NCBI RefSeq assembly: GCF_031119335.1
Contig: NZ_JAVHXT010000016.1
Span: forward strand, 50,785-114,784
Reading direction: 5' to 3'
Source of the DNA: Pedobacter sp.
Lineage (GTDB): Bacteria; Bacteroidota; Bacteroidia; Sphingobacteriales; Sphingobacteriaceae
Length of the DNA: 64,000 nt
This document shows positions 1 through 8,443 of the stretch, piece after piece. The notes below the pieces were generated by a model. It saw only the letters and a list, made by a program, of their open reading frames with translations. It made no database searches and was not told the origin of the DNA. A program made the translations under genes and the position numbers. Each line of letters opens with the position of its first letter. The stretch's first letter is position 1.

Positions 1-450
1 CAGCAACTTTTCATCTAATTTCTGCTCGTTGTAATTTCCCAAAAAGCAGATCAATAAATGCCCAGTGGGGTCATATTCTGTGTTTGTTTCGCCAACCGTT
101 AAAGGATTTCTACCTTCCAAAACAGTACCGTCTGGTGTAATTAGTAAATGATATGGAACATCAGCCCATTTTCTATCAGGTCCCATTCCCCAAGTTTGAA
201 TATTTTTCAATCGTTGCTTGGCATCATCGTTTACGGTAAGCAATTTACCACCTTCATGATGAACGGTAATTTTAACTGGAACATGCTGTTTGTAGGGTCT
301 ACCCTCTACCCCTTTCCATTCGCTTTTCGGTACAATTTTAACTGTATCTCTATTATTTACTTTCTTGGATTTCTTAGATTGGGCAAAACTATTTAAAGAA
401 AATATACAAATGGTAACGAAGGCTAGTACGATAGTGTTTAATTTCAACAT
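1..450 (-). CDS. N-acetylmuramoyl-L-alanine amidase (Amidase_2/PGRP fold), 3' end cut by window edge
   Basis: The minus strand is open from an ATG at 450 to the left edge, giving 150 residues without a stop. The protein begins with a signal peptide (residues 1-24, ending SFAQ), so it is exported. The following domain shows the amidase_2/PGRP pattern: ITVHHEGG at residues 61-68, whose first His would be a zinc ligand, then DVPYHLLITPDG and EGRNP, then GHLLICFLGNY. The family cleaves the lactyl amide between MurNAc and L-Ala in peptidoglycan. The remaining zinc ligands would lie beyond the edge, so catalytic competence cannot be judged. Family assignment is by motif recognition. Confidence 0.75.
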   Translation of the reverse strand, partial: MLKLNTIVLAFVTICIFSLNSFAQSKKSKKVNNRDTVKIVPKSEWKGVEGRPYKQHVPVKITVHHEGGKLLTVNDDAKQRLKNIQTWGMGPDRKWADVPYHLLITPDGTVLEGRNPLTVGETNTEYDPTGHLLICFLGNYNEQKLDEKLL

Positions 451-589
451 GATCTATTTTTAAGGAAATCTAAGTTACGTTAATCTACAGTATGGTTGTT
501 AACAAATTGAAATTAATGAGGCTAGGCACATAATGAAATCTCTTTTGTTATCTCAATTGAAAACTATTCCATATAGCTTCAAAATAGGT

Positions 590-597
590 TATATTTG
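590..597 (+). promoter_or_regulatory. Putative -7 box (TATATTTG) for the small membrane gene at 629
   Basis: TATATTTG fits the Bacteroidota -7 consensus TAnnTTTG and lies 31 nt before the ATG at 629. No convincing -33 TTTG sits at the usual distance. Confidence 0.4.
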
Positions 598-628
598 CAC
601 ATCAAACGAACGAATTTATAAGTAAACA

Positions 629-873
629 ATGAAGAAAAATCCCTTTGCTGACCTGAGCACCGAAAGCCTAGTTAAGAAACGAGATCTATTAAAGGGTGTA
701 CTTATTGCATTCGGTATGATGTGGGTAGTGCTTTTAGGCGTTGCTATCTACTTTTACATCACCAAGTATACTTTAAAACTATTATACCGATGGCAATTTT
801 ACCAATGACTTTATTGCCCTCGTTCATACAGTTAACTTTACTAAATAAAGAGCTTAAAACCCGTCAACAATAA
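629..873 (+). CDS. Small two-helix membrane protein, frame interrupted (-1 shift needed at 772-778)
   Basis: From ATG 629 the zero frame gives 59 residues ending at TGA 806-808. It has a charged start (KKNPFADLSTESL) and one hydrophobic helix (about residues 22-44). The -1 frame continues as a second hydrophobic segment and a charged tail (AILPMTLLPSFIQL, then LLNKELKTRQQ) to TAA 871-873. Joined by a -1 shift the product has 81 residues. The joined layout, an STEELxKK-like start, two helices and an NKELK tail, resembles small Bacteroidota membrane proteins sometimes labelled redox-active disulfide protein 2, although no Cys is present. The junction coincides with T-TTA-AAA at 772-778. It could be a sequencing error, a pseudogene or programmed frameshifting. 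Confidence 0.5.
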
Positions 874-891
874 TATTGCATTACTTAAATT

Positions 892-1689
892 ATGGCAAAT
901 ACCTGTCTTAACTGCGACTATTCTATCAATGAAAATTTCTGCAGTAATTGTGGTCAGAAGAGATTTAAACGAATTGATAAAAAGTACGTAACTGATGAAC
1001 TTCAATACCTACTGATCCATACCAACAAAGGTTTTCTTTACACTATTAAAAAATTGGTTAAAAATCCTGGCAAAACAGCTAGAGAATTTATAAATGGCAA
1101 TAGGGTTAATCATTACAAGCCTATATTACTAACATTTGTTCTTAGTGGTATATCAGCTTTTATTACTTTCAAGATTATCGGCTTGGAAAAAATATTGAGG
1201 GAAGTTCTTTCCAGTAATCATTTGAACTCAAAGTTTATGAATGATTACACTACTATCACATCCAGCTATAGCTCAATTTTTATGTTGTGCCTCATTCCTG
1301 TTTTTGCATGTGTAACATGGTTAGCTTTTCTAAAGTGGAAAAATAATTATTATGAGCATGTGGTGATGAACGCCTATATTCTATCTACTTACACATTGAT
1401 TAATATTGTGTTTCTTTATCCCATACTGTATATTTTAAGGCACTCCAATTATATTTTATATGCCATCAATCTGTCAAGCATAACAGTACCATTTATACTT
1501 TTATGGTTTTTTAGAGGCTTTTATCCTGACAAACCACTAAAACAGATTATATGGAGAGTTTTAGCAAGCCTCGGTTTAGTTGTTGCTTTTTTATTTGTAC
1601 TTACAATCATTGTAATGATCGTAGTATTTATTTACGCTATTACAAAGGGACCCGAAGCGTTAGAATACATTAAACCAAGGGGCACTTAG
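892..1689 (+). CDS. DUF3667-type membrane protein with N-terminal zinc ribbon
   Basis: The 265-residue protein starts with two CxxC pairs (C5/C8 and C17/C20) in a TCLNC...FCSNCGQKR arrangement, a likely zinc ribbon. A conserved stretch GFLYTIKKLVKNPGKTAREFINGNR follows in pieces typical of DUF3667. About five transmembrane helices fill residues 80-250. The function of the family is unknown. The gene follows the small membrane gene by 18 nt and is followed by a strong terminator, so the two may share a transcript. Family assignment is by recognition of the Cys pattern and the PGKT-REFI-GNR motif. Confidence 0.75.
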   Translation: MANTCLNCDYSINENFCSNCGQKRFKRIDKKYVTDELQYLLIHTNKGFLYTIKKLVKNPGKTAREFINGNRVNHYKPILLTFVLSGISAFITFKIIGLEKILREVLSSNHLNSKFMNDYTTITSSYSSIFMLCLIPVFACVTWLAFLKWKNNYYEHVVMNAYILSTYTLINIVFLYPILYILRHSNYILYAINLSSITVPFILLWFFRGFYPDKPLKQIIWRVLASLGLVVAFLFVLTIIVMIVVFIYAITKGPEALEYIKPRGT

Positions 1690-1702
1690 GTTAATATATA
1701 AG

Positions 1703-1737
1703 AAGCGCTTGCCGAAATAATTCAGCAAGCGCTTTTT
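1703..1737. terminator. Bidirectional intrinsic terminator between convergent genes
   Basis: Perfect 10-bp arms AAGCGCTTGC (1703-1712) and GCAAGCGCTT (1725-1734), followed by T-rich sequence on the plus strand and preceded by A-rich sequence. It lies between the DUF3667 stop (1689) and the oxidoreductase stop (1751). Confidence 0.8.
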
Positions 1738-1750
1738 GTATCCTTATAAT

Positions 1751-2803
1751 CTATCCCTTCAACGCTTCGGCCACCAACTCATAAGACCTCAATCTTGCGG
1801 CATGGTCATAAATATGCGACGTCACCATCAGTTCGTTCACTTTGGTGTGATTGATAAACGAATGCAACTGTTCCTTCAACTTATCAGGCCCGGCAATAAA
1901 ACTAAAATCTAGCATTTGCTCTACGGCAGCTTCCTCCATGTCGCTCCATAAGCCTTCCATGCTATCTACAGGTGGCTGTAAAAGTCGGCGTTTGTTAGTT
2001 ACAATTCCGGAGAATAAGATCTTTAACGAAGTAGCTAATCGCTCTGCTTCGGCATCAGTATCTGCAGCTACCACATTTACGCAAGAAAGCACATAAGGTT
2101 CCTTTAGCACAGCTGATGGACGGAAATTCTTCCTATAAATCTCAATCGCTTCGAAAAAATAAGTGGGTGCAAAGTGACTTGCGAAAGCATAAGGCAAACC
2201 ATAAGATGCTGCCAAGTGTGCACTTTCTGTGCTCGAACCTAAAATCCAAATAGGCACATTGGTTCCTTCACCAGGAATTGCCCGTACTTTGCTGTCGTAG
2301 TTATCATCTCCCAAGTATTGCTGTAATTTACGAACATCTTGCGGAAACTGCTGCGGTGAGTGAAAACGCTCTCCCCTAATCTCGAAAGCGGTCAATTGGT
2401 CGGTACCTGGCGCTCTCCCTAAACCTAAATCAATTCTATTGGGATACAAAGTTGCTAGTGTACCAAACTGTTCTGCAATAATTAGTGGCGTATGGTTGGG
2501 TAGCATCACACCTCCAGAACCTACACGAATAGTATTGGTATGACCAGCAATATGACCTATCAACACCGAGGTAGCCGAACTAGCCACGCTGATCATGTTA
2601 TGATGTTCGGCCAACCAATAGCGGTTGTAACCTAATTTTTCTGCATGTTGTGCTAAGGAAACACTGTTCCTGAACGTATCTGCTATGTCATGTCCATCTC
2701 TAACGCCAGCTAAATCAAGTACCGAGTAAGGTACAACTTGTGCCGATTTCCCGAATTTAGTTCGGGACAAGTCATCGGCAGCTGTAGATTTCTTTTCGCT
2801 CAT
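1751..2803 (-). CDS. LLM-class flavin-dependent oxidoreductase (luciferase-like monooxygenase)
   Basis: A 350-residue cytoplasmic protein of the bacterial luciferase-like TIM-barrel family. Diagnostic segments are RYWLAEHHN, TIRVGSGGVMLPNHTPL, AEQFGTLATLYPNRIDLGLGRAPG and PIWILGSS. These belong to the YhbW/MsnO8-like single-subunit group that uses FMNH2. The substrate cannot be predicted. It starts only 10 nt after the stop of the ArsR-type gene on the same strand, so the regulator and enzyme probably form an operon controlled by the ArsR protein. Confidence 0.85.
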   Translation of the reverse strand: MSEKKSTAADDLSRTKFGKSAQVVPYSVLDLAGVRDGHDIADTFRNSVSLAQHAEKLGYNRYWLAEHHNMISVASSATSVLIGHIAGHTNTIRVGSGGVMLPNHTPLIIAEQFGTLATLYPNRIDLGLGRAPGTDQLTAFEIRGERFHSPQQFPQDVRKLQQYLGDDNYDSKVRAIPGEGTNVPIWILGSSTESAHLAASYGLPYAFASHFAPTYFFEAIEIYRKNFRPSAVLKEPYVLSCVNVVAADTDAEAERLATSLKILFSGIVTNKRRLLQPPVDSMEGLWSDMEEAAVEQMLDFSFIAGPDKLKEQLHSFINHTKVNELMVTSHIYDHAARLRSYELVAEALKG

Positions 2804-2813
2804 TTTCTAATTT

Positions 2814-3116
2814 CTATATAGTATCAATCAAGTTGCCTAATGCTGAAATGGTTTCTTCGTTGCGCTTGTAGTAAGTCCACTGCCCTATTCTGGTTGCCGA
2901 AACTAAGCCAACACGATGCAATACCGCCAGATATTCGGAAATGGTAGATTGCGTTAGTCCCGATTTTTTGTGGATATGACCTACACAAACGCCAACATCC
3001 ACATCTTTACAAGCGGGTGTGTAGTCTATAAAATGTTGCTCAGGATCTTTCAACCATGTTAAAATCTGTAACCTATTCTTATTTCCTAGTGCTTTAAATA
3101 CTTCCACTTGATTCAT
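2814..3116 (-). CDS. ArsR-family winged-helix transcriptional regulator
   Basis: From ATG 3116 the product has 100 residues: MNQVEVFKALGNKNRLQIL is the classic ArsR opening, and the recognition helix region is SGLTQSTISEYLAVLHRVGLV. The frame is open further upstream to 3221, but those extra codons cross a promoter box and a palindrome and would overlap the divergent response regulator, so 3116 is preferred. Two Cys residues (in TPACKD and GVCVGH) lie just before the recognition helix and could sense metal or redox state, which is inference. It is followed by the flavin oxidoreductase and is divergent from the two-component system. Confidence 0.85.
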   Translation of the reverse strand: MNQVEVFKALGNKNRLQILTWLKDPEQHFIDYTPACKDVDVGVCVGHIHKKSGLTQSTISEYLAVLHRVGLVSATRIGQWTYYKRNEETISALGNLIDTI

Positions 3117-3121
3117 TACCA

Positions 3122-3129
3122 CAAATATA
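3122..3129 (-). promoter_or_regulatory. Putative -7 box (TATATTTG) of the arsR-type gene, near-leaderless
   Basis: On the minus strand TATATTTG is followed after five bases (3117-3121) by the ATG at 3116. Transcription would start at or next to the start codon. Confidence 0.45.
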
Positions 3130-3149
3130 TATCGATAATTCCCGATATA
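3128..3149. promoter_or_regulatory. Palindromic operator candidate for the ArsR-type regulator
   Basis: TATATCG (3128-3134) and CGATATA (3143-3149) are perfect 7-bp arms around an 8-bp spacer. The site abuts the -7 box of the regulator gene, the position expected for an autorepressor. It also lies in the shared region with the divergent response regulator gene. Confidence 0.5.
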
Positions 3150-3219
3150 CCTATAATAAATTGAGAGATGACATAAACGTGTTTTACCGTCATAAATTAA
3201 AAACGCTATTTTTGAAACC

Positions 3220-3897
3220 ATGTATAAAATAGGATTAGCGGAAGACGATCATAAAATAGCCAGCCTTATCAAAAATGGCTTAGAAGAAAACGGTTATGAA
3301 GTGGAGATGGTAAGTGATGGTGCACAGGCTCTGCAAGTATTTGGCAAAGGCAACTATCAAATGTACATTTTAGATGTAATGATGCCCGAAATTACGGGAA
3401 TTGAAGTTTGCAGAACGCTACGTAAAAACAACGACCACACCCCTATTTTAATGTTAACAGCCCTAGGTACCATAGATGATAAGGTGAATGGCCTAGAAGC
3501 AGGTGCTGATGATTATTTGATCAAACCCTTTCACTTTAGAGAATTACTGGCACGTATAGAAGCGATGTTACGCCGGCAAAACCTCAATACTACAAGCGTA
3601 AATAAACAACTACAATTTGAGGATGTGATATTGGATATCCAAAGCAAGGAAGTAAAACGTGCTGGCCAGATTATTGAGTTAACTGCCAAGGAATTTCACC
3701 TGCTAGAGCTTTTTATGCGCAACCCCAACCGTTTGCTTTCTAGACAATACATTGCAGAACAAGTTTGGGACGTGAATTTTGATACAGGAACTAACGTGGT
3801 TGATGTTTATATCAATTTCCTACGTAATAAATTGGAAAAAGGCTTCGACAGAAAGTTGATCCATACTAAAATTGGGATGGGTTACATTTTTAAATAA
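3220..3897 (+). CDS. OmpR/PhoB-type response regulator
   Basis: The 225-residue protein has a receiver domain with the acidic pair at residues 8-10, phospho-acceptor D52 (in YILDVMMPE), T80 and K102 (in LIKPF). A winged-helix DNA-binding domain occupies about residues 130-225 (ELTAKEFHLLELFMRNPNR and ... DVYINFLRNKLE). The histidine kinase starts 5 nt after its stop, so they form one operon. The targets are unknown. The RND efflux operon 2.2 kb downstream on the same strand is a reasonable guess, because efflux systems of this type often have an adjacent two-component system. Confidence 0.92.
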   Translation: MYKIGLAEDDHKIASLIKNGLEENGYEVEMVSDGAQALQVFGKGNYQMYILDVMMPEITGIEVCRTLRKNNDHTPILMLTALGTIDDKVNGLEAGADDYLIKPFHFRELLARIEAMLRRQNLNTTSVNKQLQFEDVILDIQSKEVKRAGQIIELTAKEFHLLELFMRNPNRLLSRQYIAEQVWDVNFDTGTNVVDVYINFLRNKLEKGFDRKLIHTKIGMGYIFK

Positions 3898-3902
3898 AAC
3901 TG

Positions 3903-5267
3903 ATGAAAATTAAAGACCGATTAGCCTTATATTTTACGTTAGTGAGTACCACGGTACTTTTGGCTGTGCTATTTGCGGTTTATTTCATTTTCGTTAAATT
4001 CTTGGAAAGCGATTTCTACGATCGTTTAAATGATAGAGCTTTTATTAACGCTAAACTTTATCTAGAAGCAGATGAGATCTCGGCAGATTCGCTCCGAAGA
4101 GTAAAAACAGAATATTTGGAAACTTTAAATGGCGAGGTTGTTCGTATTTACGATGAAAAGAACAAGGCGAGTTTCATTAAGGACAACCAGCAGTTTTGGA
4201 CCAACGATTTAATTAATCGAGTACGTAAGGCGAAGAAAATACGTATCAAGGAAGGTCTGCGGCAAACCGTTGGTATTTTCTACAAAGATAATCAAGGTGA
4301 TTTTGTGATCCTCGCCTCTGCCATAGACCAAAGTAGCTATTCTCGTATCGATAAATTGAGAAACAGCATGATTTTGACTTTCATTATCATCACCGCTGGT
4401 TTGCTACTTTCTTCGAGATGGATTGCCAAACGTATCTTAAAACCATTAGATGTGTTTATTGGGGAAGTAAAAAAGATTAAATCGAGCAACTTAGATTTTA
4501 GAGTTCAAGAAACCAAAAACAAGGACGAGATTAACCTCTTGGCTCAAAACTTTAACCAGTTAATGGACCACTTGGAACAAGCTTTCATTTTACAAAAGAC
4601 GTTTGTAGCCAATGCTTCTCACGAATTGAGAACACCAATTACCAGTTTACTGATGGAAGCCGAGATTGCGCTCAGCCAGCCAAGAAACGCTGAGGATTAC
4701 CAAAAAGCACTGCTTTCTGTAATTGAAGATGCAGATAAAATGAACGCAACTATTAACAGCTTAATGAGCTTGGCACAGGCAGATCTGGAATTGGGCAATC
4801 TACAAACAGAACGGTTCAGGATAGATGAACTACTTTGGAATATACAAACACATTGGAACAAAAAGAATAATGGTAGAGCGCAACTGAACATAGATTTACA
4901 AAACCTCCCTACCGATGGCGAACAATTAACCCTAGTATTCAACAAATCTTTATTAGAAATTGCATTGAACAATATTATCGGCAATGCTTTTAAGTTTTCG
5001 AACCAAAAGGATGTTTATTGTGCTTTAAGTACAGATAGCCAGTATGTTGAAATCACCATTCAAGATCAAGGGCCTGGCATTTCAGCAGAAACTGGAAATC
5101 GTATTTACGAACCATTCTATAGTGCTGCCAAAGATAATAACCTTAAAGGAAATGGCATGGGCTTGTACATGGCACACAAGATTATCACTTTGGCCAAAGG
5201 CGAGTTGAGTTTTACATCTAGAGATCAAGGAACTACCTTTTACGTTAGGTTTTTACATAGCTTTTGA
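3903..5267 (+). CDS. HAMP-domain sensor histidine kinase
   Basis: A 454-residue inner-membrane kinase. Transmembrane helices lie at about residues 9-31 and 155-173 with a roughly 120-residue periplasmic sensor between them. HAMP follows to about 225. The phospho-acceptor is H240 in NASHELRTPI. The ATPase domain has the N box (IALNNIIGNAFKFSN), the G1 box (DQGPGIS), an F-box-like YEPFYS and the G2 box (GNGMGLYMAHKI). All catalytic elements are present. It is the partner of the response regulator just upstream. The signal cannot be read from the sensor domain. Confidence 0.92.
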   Translation: MKIKDRLALYFTLVSTTVLLAVLFAVYFIFVKFLESDFYDRLNDRAFINAKLYLEADEISADSLRRVKTEYLETLNGEVVRIYDEKNKASFIKDNQQFWTNDLINRVRKAKKIRIKEGLRQTVGIFYKDNQGDFVILASAIDQSSYSRIDKLRNSMILTFIIITAGLLLSSRWIAKRILKPLDVFIGEVKKIKSSNLDFRVQETKNKDEINLLAQNFNQLMDHLEQAFILQKTFVANASHELRTPITSLLMEAEIALSQPRNAEDYQKALLSVIEDADKMNATINSLMSLAQADLELGNLQTERFRIDELLWNIQTHWNKKNNGRAQLNIDLQNLPTDGEQLTLVFNKSLLEIALNNIIGNAFKFSNQKDVYCALSTDSQYVEITIQDQGPGISAETGNRIYEPFYSAAKDNNLKGNGMGLYMAHKIITLAKGELSFTSRDQGTTFYVRFLHSF

Positions 5268-5320
5268 GAAACTTAATACGTTAAACAATGCGTAACTATG
5301 GCGTTAAGTTTAGACAATTT

Positions 5321-5388
5321 GTCATTTAGAGCGCAGCGAAGGATCTATTTAAAATCTTATAAGTAGATGTCTCGAAACTCGACATGAC
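5321..5388. repeat. Interspersed palindromic repeat, family E (copy 1)
   Basis: GTCATTTAGAGCGCAGCGAA at the left end and CGACATGAC at the right end enclose a GATCT segment. Related copies occur at 8444-8548, 11712-11739, 15188-15226 and 39816-39841. All share CGTCATTTCGA at one end and AGAAATCT or GATCT inside. Confidence 0.5.
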
Positions 5389-5510
5389 ACGCCAACCGAG
5401 ATGATGGATAACATAATTAACTTAACCATAACGAATTTAAGAAATCCTTCGCTATGTAAAAACAAGGCTATTCATTATTTGTTAATTTAATACACTTAAA
5501 ATACCTAAAT

Positions 5511-5825
5511 ATGAATATTCAATTAAATGCCGATAAGAATTTAACTATTCACCAACCTTACGAAACGCAAATTAAAGCGCAACTAACAAGAGATTTAGAC
5601 AGATATAGCAGTCATATTTCTCGGATAGACGTACATTTATCTGATGAAAATGGCAGTAAAGACGGTTTAAACGACAAAAGATGTTTAATAGAAGCAAAAA
5701 TAGAGGGTAAACCTTCAATCGTAGCCAGCGACTTAGGCAACACTTATGATCTTGCTTTAAAAAGTGCCACAGAGAAAATCAAAAATGCATTGAATACTAC
5801 TGTTAGTAAAATGCAGGCTAAATAA
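5511..5825 (+). CDS. Short HPF/RaiA-family ribosome hibernation factor
   Basis: A 104-residue cytoplasmic protein with the beta-alpha-beta-beta-beta-alpha layout of HPF/RaiA. Seen are IDVHLSDENG, the KRCLIEAKIEGKPSIVASD core strands, and a C-terminal helix YDLALKSATEKIKNAL. The family binds the 30S decoding channel and inactivates ribosomes under stress or in stationary phase. The length fits the short form, without the dimerisation tail of long HPF. It is monocistronic, with a strong terminator just after it. Confidence 0.8.
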   Translation: MNIQLNADKNLTIHQPYETQIKAQLTRDLDRYSSHISRIDVHLSDENGSKDGLNDKRCLIEAKIEGKPSIVASDLGNTYDLALKSATEKIKNALNTTVSKMQAK

Positions 5826-5848
5826 GCATATCTTAAATATTGAAAAAG

Positions 5849-5882
5849 AAATCCGATTGTAAATCAACAGTCGGATTTTTTG
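5849..5882 (+). terminator. Intrinsic terminator of the hibernation factor gene
   Basis: A 12-bp stem (5849-5860 with 5867-5878, one G-T pair) closes a six-base loop and runs into a T tract (5876-5881). Confidence 0.8.
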
Positions 5883-5910
5883 TTTAGCACTAAACATTTC
5901 AAAAATACTA

Positions 5911-5992
5911 ATCTCTCCCTTGGGGAGAGATGCCGAAGACAGAGAGGGGCAACAAACCTCACCCTAACCCTCTTCTTGAAAATGAGAGGGAA
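5911..5992. repeat. Interspersed repeat, family C (copy 1)
   Basis: Hairpin TCTCTCCC-ttg-GGGAGAGA (5912-5930), then CCCTAACCCTCTTCTTG and GAGAGGGA. Other copies are at 14387-14495 and 22934-23021. Confidence 0.5.
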
Positions 5993-6074
5993 TTTTACAC
6001 TGCTAAACCATTTTAATCGCTTTTTAATTTCGATTTAATTTGCGTTTAATTCCGTCAAAATAGCTTTGGCAACA

Positions 6075-7334
6075 ATGAAAATCAAGTTATTATTCATCTG
6101 TTGCACTTTTGGGCTTGCACAAGCCTCTATAGCTCAAGACACCCTAAAATTAAGTATAACGGAAGCCGAAAAGCTTTTTGTAATCAACAATTATCAACTT
6201 TTGTTAGCAAAATATGAAATTGAACAGGCAAAGGCCGATGTGATTACGGCGAAATTGTTCGACAATCCAGAAATTACTCACGAAAATCTATTGTACAATC
6301 ATGAAACCAAGCGATTTCTAGAAACTTCTTACGCAACTGGGCAGTTTAATACGCAAGTGTCACAGCTTTTTAAGTTGGCTGGTAAGCGTAACAAAAGCAT
6401 ACAGTTGGCAAATACTGCAGTAAAGCTAGAAGAATTTGAGTATTTCGATTTGATGCGCACACTGCGGTACCAATTACGTAGTACCTTCTTCAAGTTACAT
6501 ACAGCACAGCAATCGGCAAAAATTTACGGCAGTCAGGGTAAAGCTTTAGAACAATTGCTTAAAGCATCTGATAAGCAGTTAAGTTTAGGCAATATCGCCA
6601 ATAAGGATATCATTCGTATCAAATCGTTGCTATATAGTTTGCAGGCAGAATATCATCAAATCAATACAGAAATAGACGAACTTTCTGCCGAGCTTAAACT
6701 ACTTACACAAGTAAATTCAAATACGATAATTGAAACTGTAGTTATTGATGAACAACAAGCAAAACCATCACCATTAGCTTATACTTTATTGTTAGATTCT
6801 GCAAAAACTAACCGGATAGATTTAAAATCGGCACAAACTGCAATCACCTATGCACAGCAGAACCTTAAATTACAAAAGGCAAACGCCATTCCAGATGTGC
6901 AGCTTTCACTGGTTTACGATTTGAAAGGAAGTTATCCAGAAAAATATACAGGAATTGGAATTAGCATTCCTATTCCACTTTTTAACAGAAACCAAGGAGA
7001 GATTAAAAAGGCGAAGATAGCGATAGAAGCTCAACAGACTGTTTACAATCAGGTAGAAAATACGCTATCAAACGAAGTTTTTAAAGCTCTTCAAAATATT
7101 CAGCGTATCGAAAGCCTATTCGCAGGTAGAGATCAAGAATTTAACCAAGATTATCAGAAACTGATAGACGAAGTGACCAATAACTTTGCTAAACGAAACA
7201 TTAGTCTGTTAGAGTTCCTTGATTTTTACGAATCGTACAAGGAAAGTGTTCTGCAGTTCAATCAGCTGCAATACGAGCGTATCAACGCTAAAGAAGAAAT
7301 CAATTTTGTTACCGGAACCAGCATATTCAAATAA
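6075..7334 (+). CDS. TolC-family outer-membrane factor of a heavy-metal RND efflux system
   Basis: From ATG 6075 (a TTG nine bases earlier is less likely) the product has 419 residues. It has a signal peptide of about 20 residues ending ASIAQ, then long coiled-coil helices typical of OEP/TolC proteins. The LSITEAEKLFVINNYQLLLAKYEIEQAKADV opening, seen in pieces, and GIGISIPIPLFNRNQGEIKKA near residue 300 are characteristic of the CzcC/CusC group. It forms the outer-membrane exit duct. The adaptor starts 3 nt after its stop and the pump follows, so this is the first gene of a tripartite operon. Confidence 0.88.
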   Translation: MKIKLLFICCTFGLAQASIAQDTLKLSITEAEKLFVINNYQLLLAKYEIEQAKADVITAKLFDNPEITHENLLYNHETKRFLETSYATGQFNTQVSQLFKLAGKRNKSIQLANTAVKLEEFEYFDLMRTLRYQLRSTFFKLHTAQQSAKIYGSQGKALEQLLKASDKQLSLGNIANKDIIRIKSLLYSLQAEYHQINTEIDELSAELKLLTQVNSNTIIETVVIDEQQAKPSPLAYTLLLDSAKTNRIDLKSAQTAITYAQQNLKLQKANAIPDVQLSLVYDLKGSYPEKYTGIGISIPIPLFNRNQGEIKKAKIAIEAQQTVYNQVENTLSNEVFKALQNIQRIESLFAGRDQEFNQDYQKLIDEVTNNFAKRNISLLEFLDFYESYKESVLQFNQLQYERINAKEEINFVTGTSIFK

Positions 7335-7337
7335 AGC

Positions 7338-8432
7338 ATGTCTTATTTTTCATCATTAAAAAATTCAATTTTCACTCTTGTCTTATTGGCTATCATTTCC
7401 CAAAGTTGCACAACAACTAACACAACTGTTAAGGATGATAAATTTGAAGTCACAGATTCGCTCATCAGTAATCTATTGATCGATACGGTGCAGTCGCCAA
7501 ATAACCGCATGGATCTAAATTTTTCGGCAAAGATTACCGCAAATGACGACCTACAAGCTTCCATTTACCCAATGGTAAGTGGTATTGTAGGCGCAGTAAA
7601 TGTAAAAATTGGCGATAAAGTAAATAAAGGACAATTACTAGCTACTGTAAGCAGTGCCGAAATGGCTGGTTTCGATAAAGAAGTAATTAGCGCCGAAGCA
7701 GAGTTGAAAATTGCAGAACGAGCACTGAAACAAACAGAAGAACTATATAATAGCGGATTAAGTTCTGCAAAGGAACTTGAAGAAGTTAGAAACGATTTGG
7801 TCATTAAAAAGGCTGAACTACAACGTGCAAAAACTACTTTGAGGCTGAATGGCGGCAACGCCAAAGGGAATTACAACCTCATTTCACCCATTGCTGGCTT
7901 TATTATTGAAAAGAATGTAAATAGCTATATGCAATTACGTCCCGACAACGAAGATGCCTTATTTAAAGTGGCAGATTTATCAAATGTTTGGGCAGTCATC
8001 AACATTTACGAATCGGAGTTTGCAATGCTGAAAGAAGGCGATGAAGTAGAAGTATCTGTATTGTCTTATCCTGAAAAACCATACAAAGGCAAAATTGAAC
8101 GCATTTACAATACAATTGATAATGAAAGTAGGGTAATTAATGCAAGGGTAAGCATTTCCAACAAAGATTTAAGCTTAAAACCAGGCATGATGGCGACCGT
8201 GAAAGTAGCTGCAAAATCAGATATCAATTTACCTTCAATCAATCCTAAAGCGGTGATATTCGATGAGAATAAGAACTATGTGCTGGTGTTAGATCCAAAG
8301 GAAAAAATACGAGTACAAGAGATAGAGATTGGTCGTAAAACCAGCAATCGCACGTATGTGAGTAAAGGTTTAAACGCTGGAGATAAGGTCGTGGCATCTA
8401 AACAGGTGTTTCTTTTCGAGAGTTTGAAGTAA
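7338..8432 (+). CDS. RND efflux periplasmic adaptor (CusB/CzcB-like lipoprotein)
   Basis: A 364-residue membrane-fusion protein. The signal peptide ends in a lipobox (SQSC, Cys24), so it is a predicted lipoprotein. The lipoyl/barrel-sandwich half AVNVKIGDKVNKGQLLATV is followed by an alpha-hairpin (about residues 105-165) and the returning lipoyl half ISPIAGFIIEKNVN. A beta-barrel (EVSVLSYPEKPYKGKIERI) and a membrane-proximal domain complete it. It links the pump and the outer-membrane factor. No Met-rich N-terminal copper site is visible, so the metal is not identified. Confidence 0.88.
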   Translation: MSYFSSLKNSIFTLVLLAIISQSCTTTNTTVKDDKFEVTDSLISNLLIDTVQSPNNRMDLNFSAKITANDDLQASIYPMVSGIVGAVNVKIGDKVNKGQLLATVSSAEMAGFDKEVISAEAELKIAERALKQTEELYNSGLSSAKELEEVRNDLVIKKAELQRAKTTLRLNGGNAKGNYNLISPIAGFIIEKNVNSYMQLRPDNEDALFKVADLSNVWAVINIYESEFAMLKEGDEVEVSVLSYPEKPYKGKIERIYNTIDNESRVINARVSISNKDLSLKPGMMATVKVAAKSDINLPSINPKAVIFDENKNYVLVLDPKEKIRVQEIEIGRKTSNRTYVSKGLNAGDKVVASKQVFLFESLK

Positions 8433-8443
8433 TTTCCATATGC

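Noticed and set aside
3117..3221. Longer start for the ArsR-type regulator
   Set aside because: It would overlap the divergent response regulator start and translate through the promoter box and palindrome.
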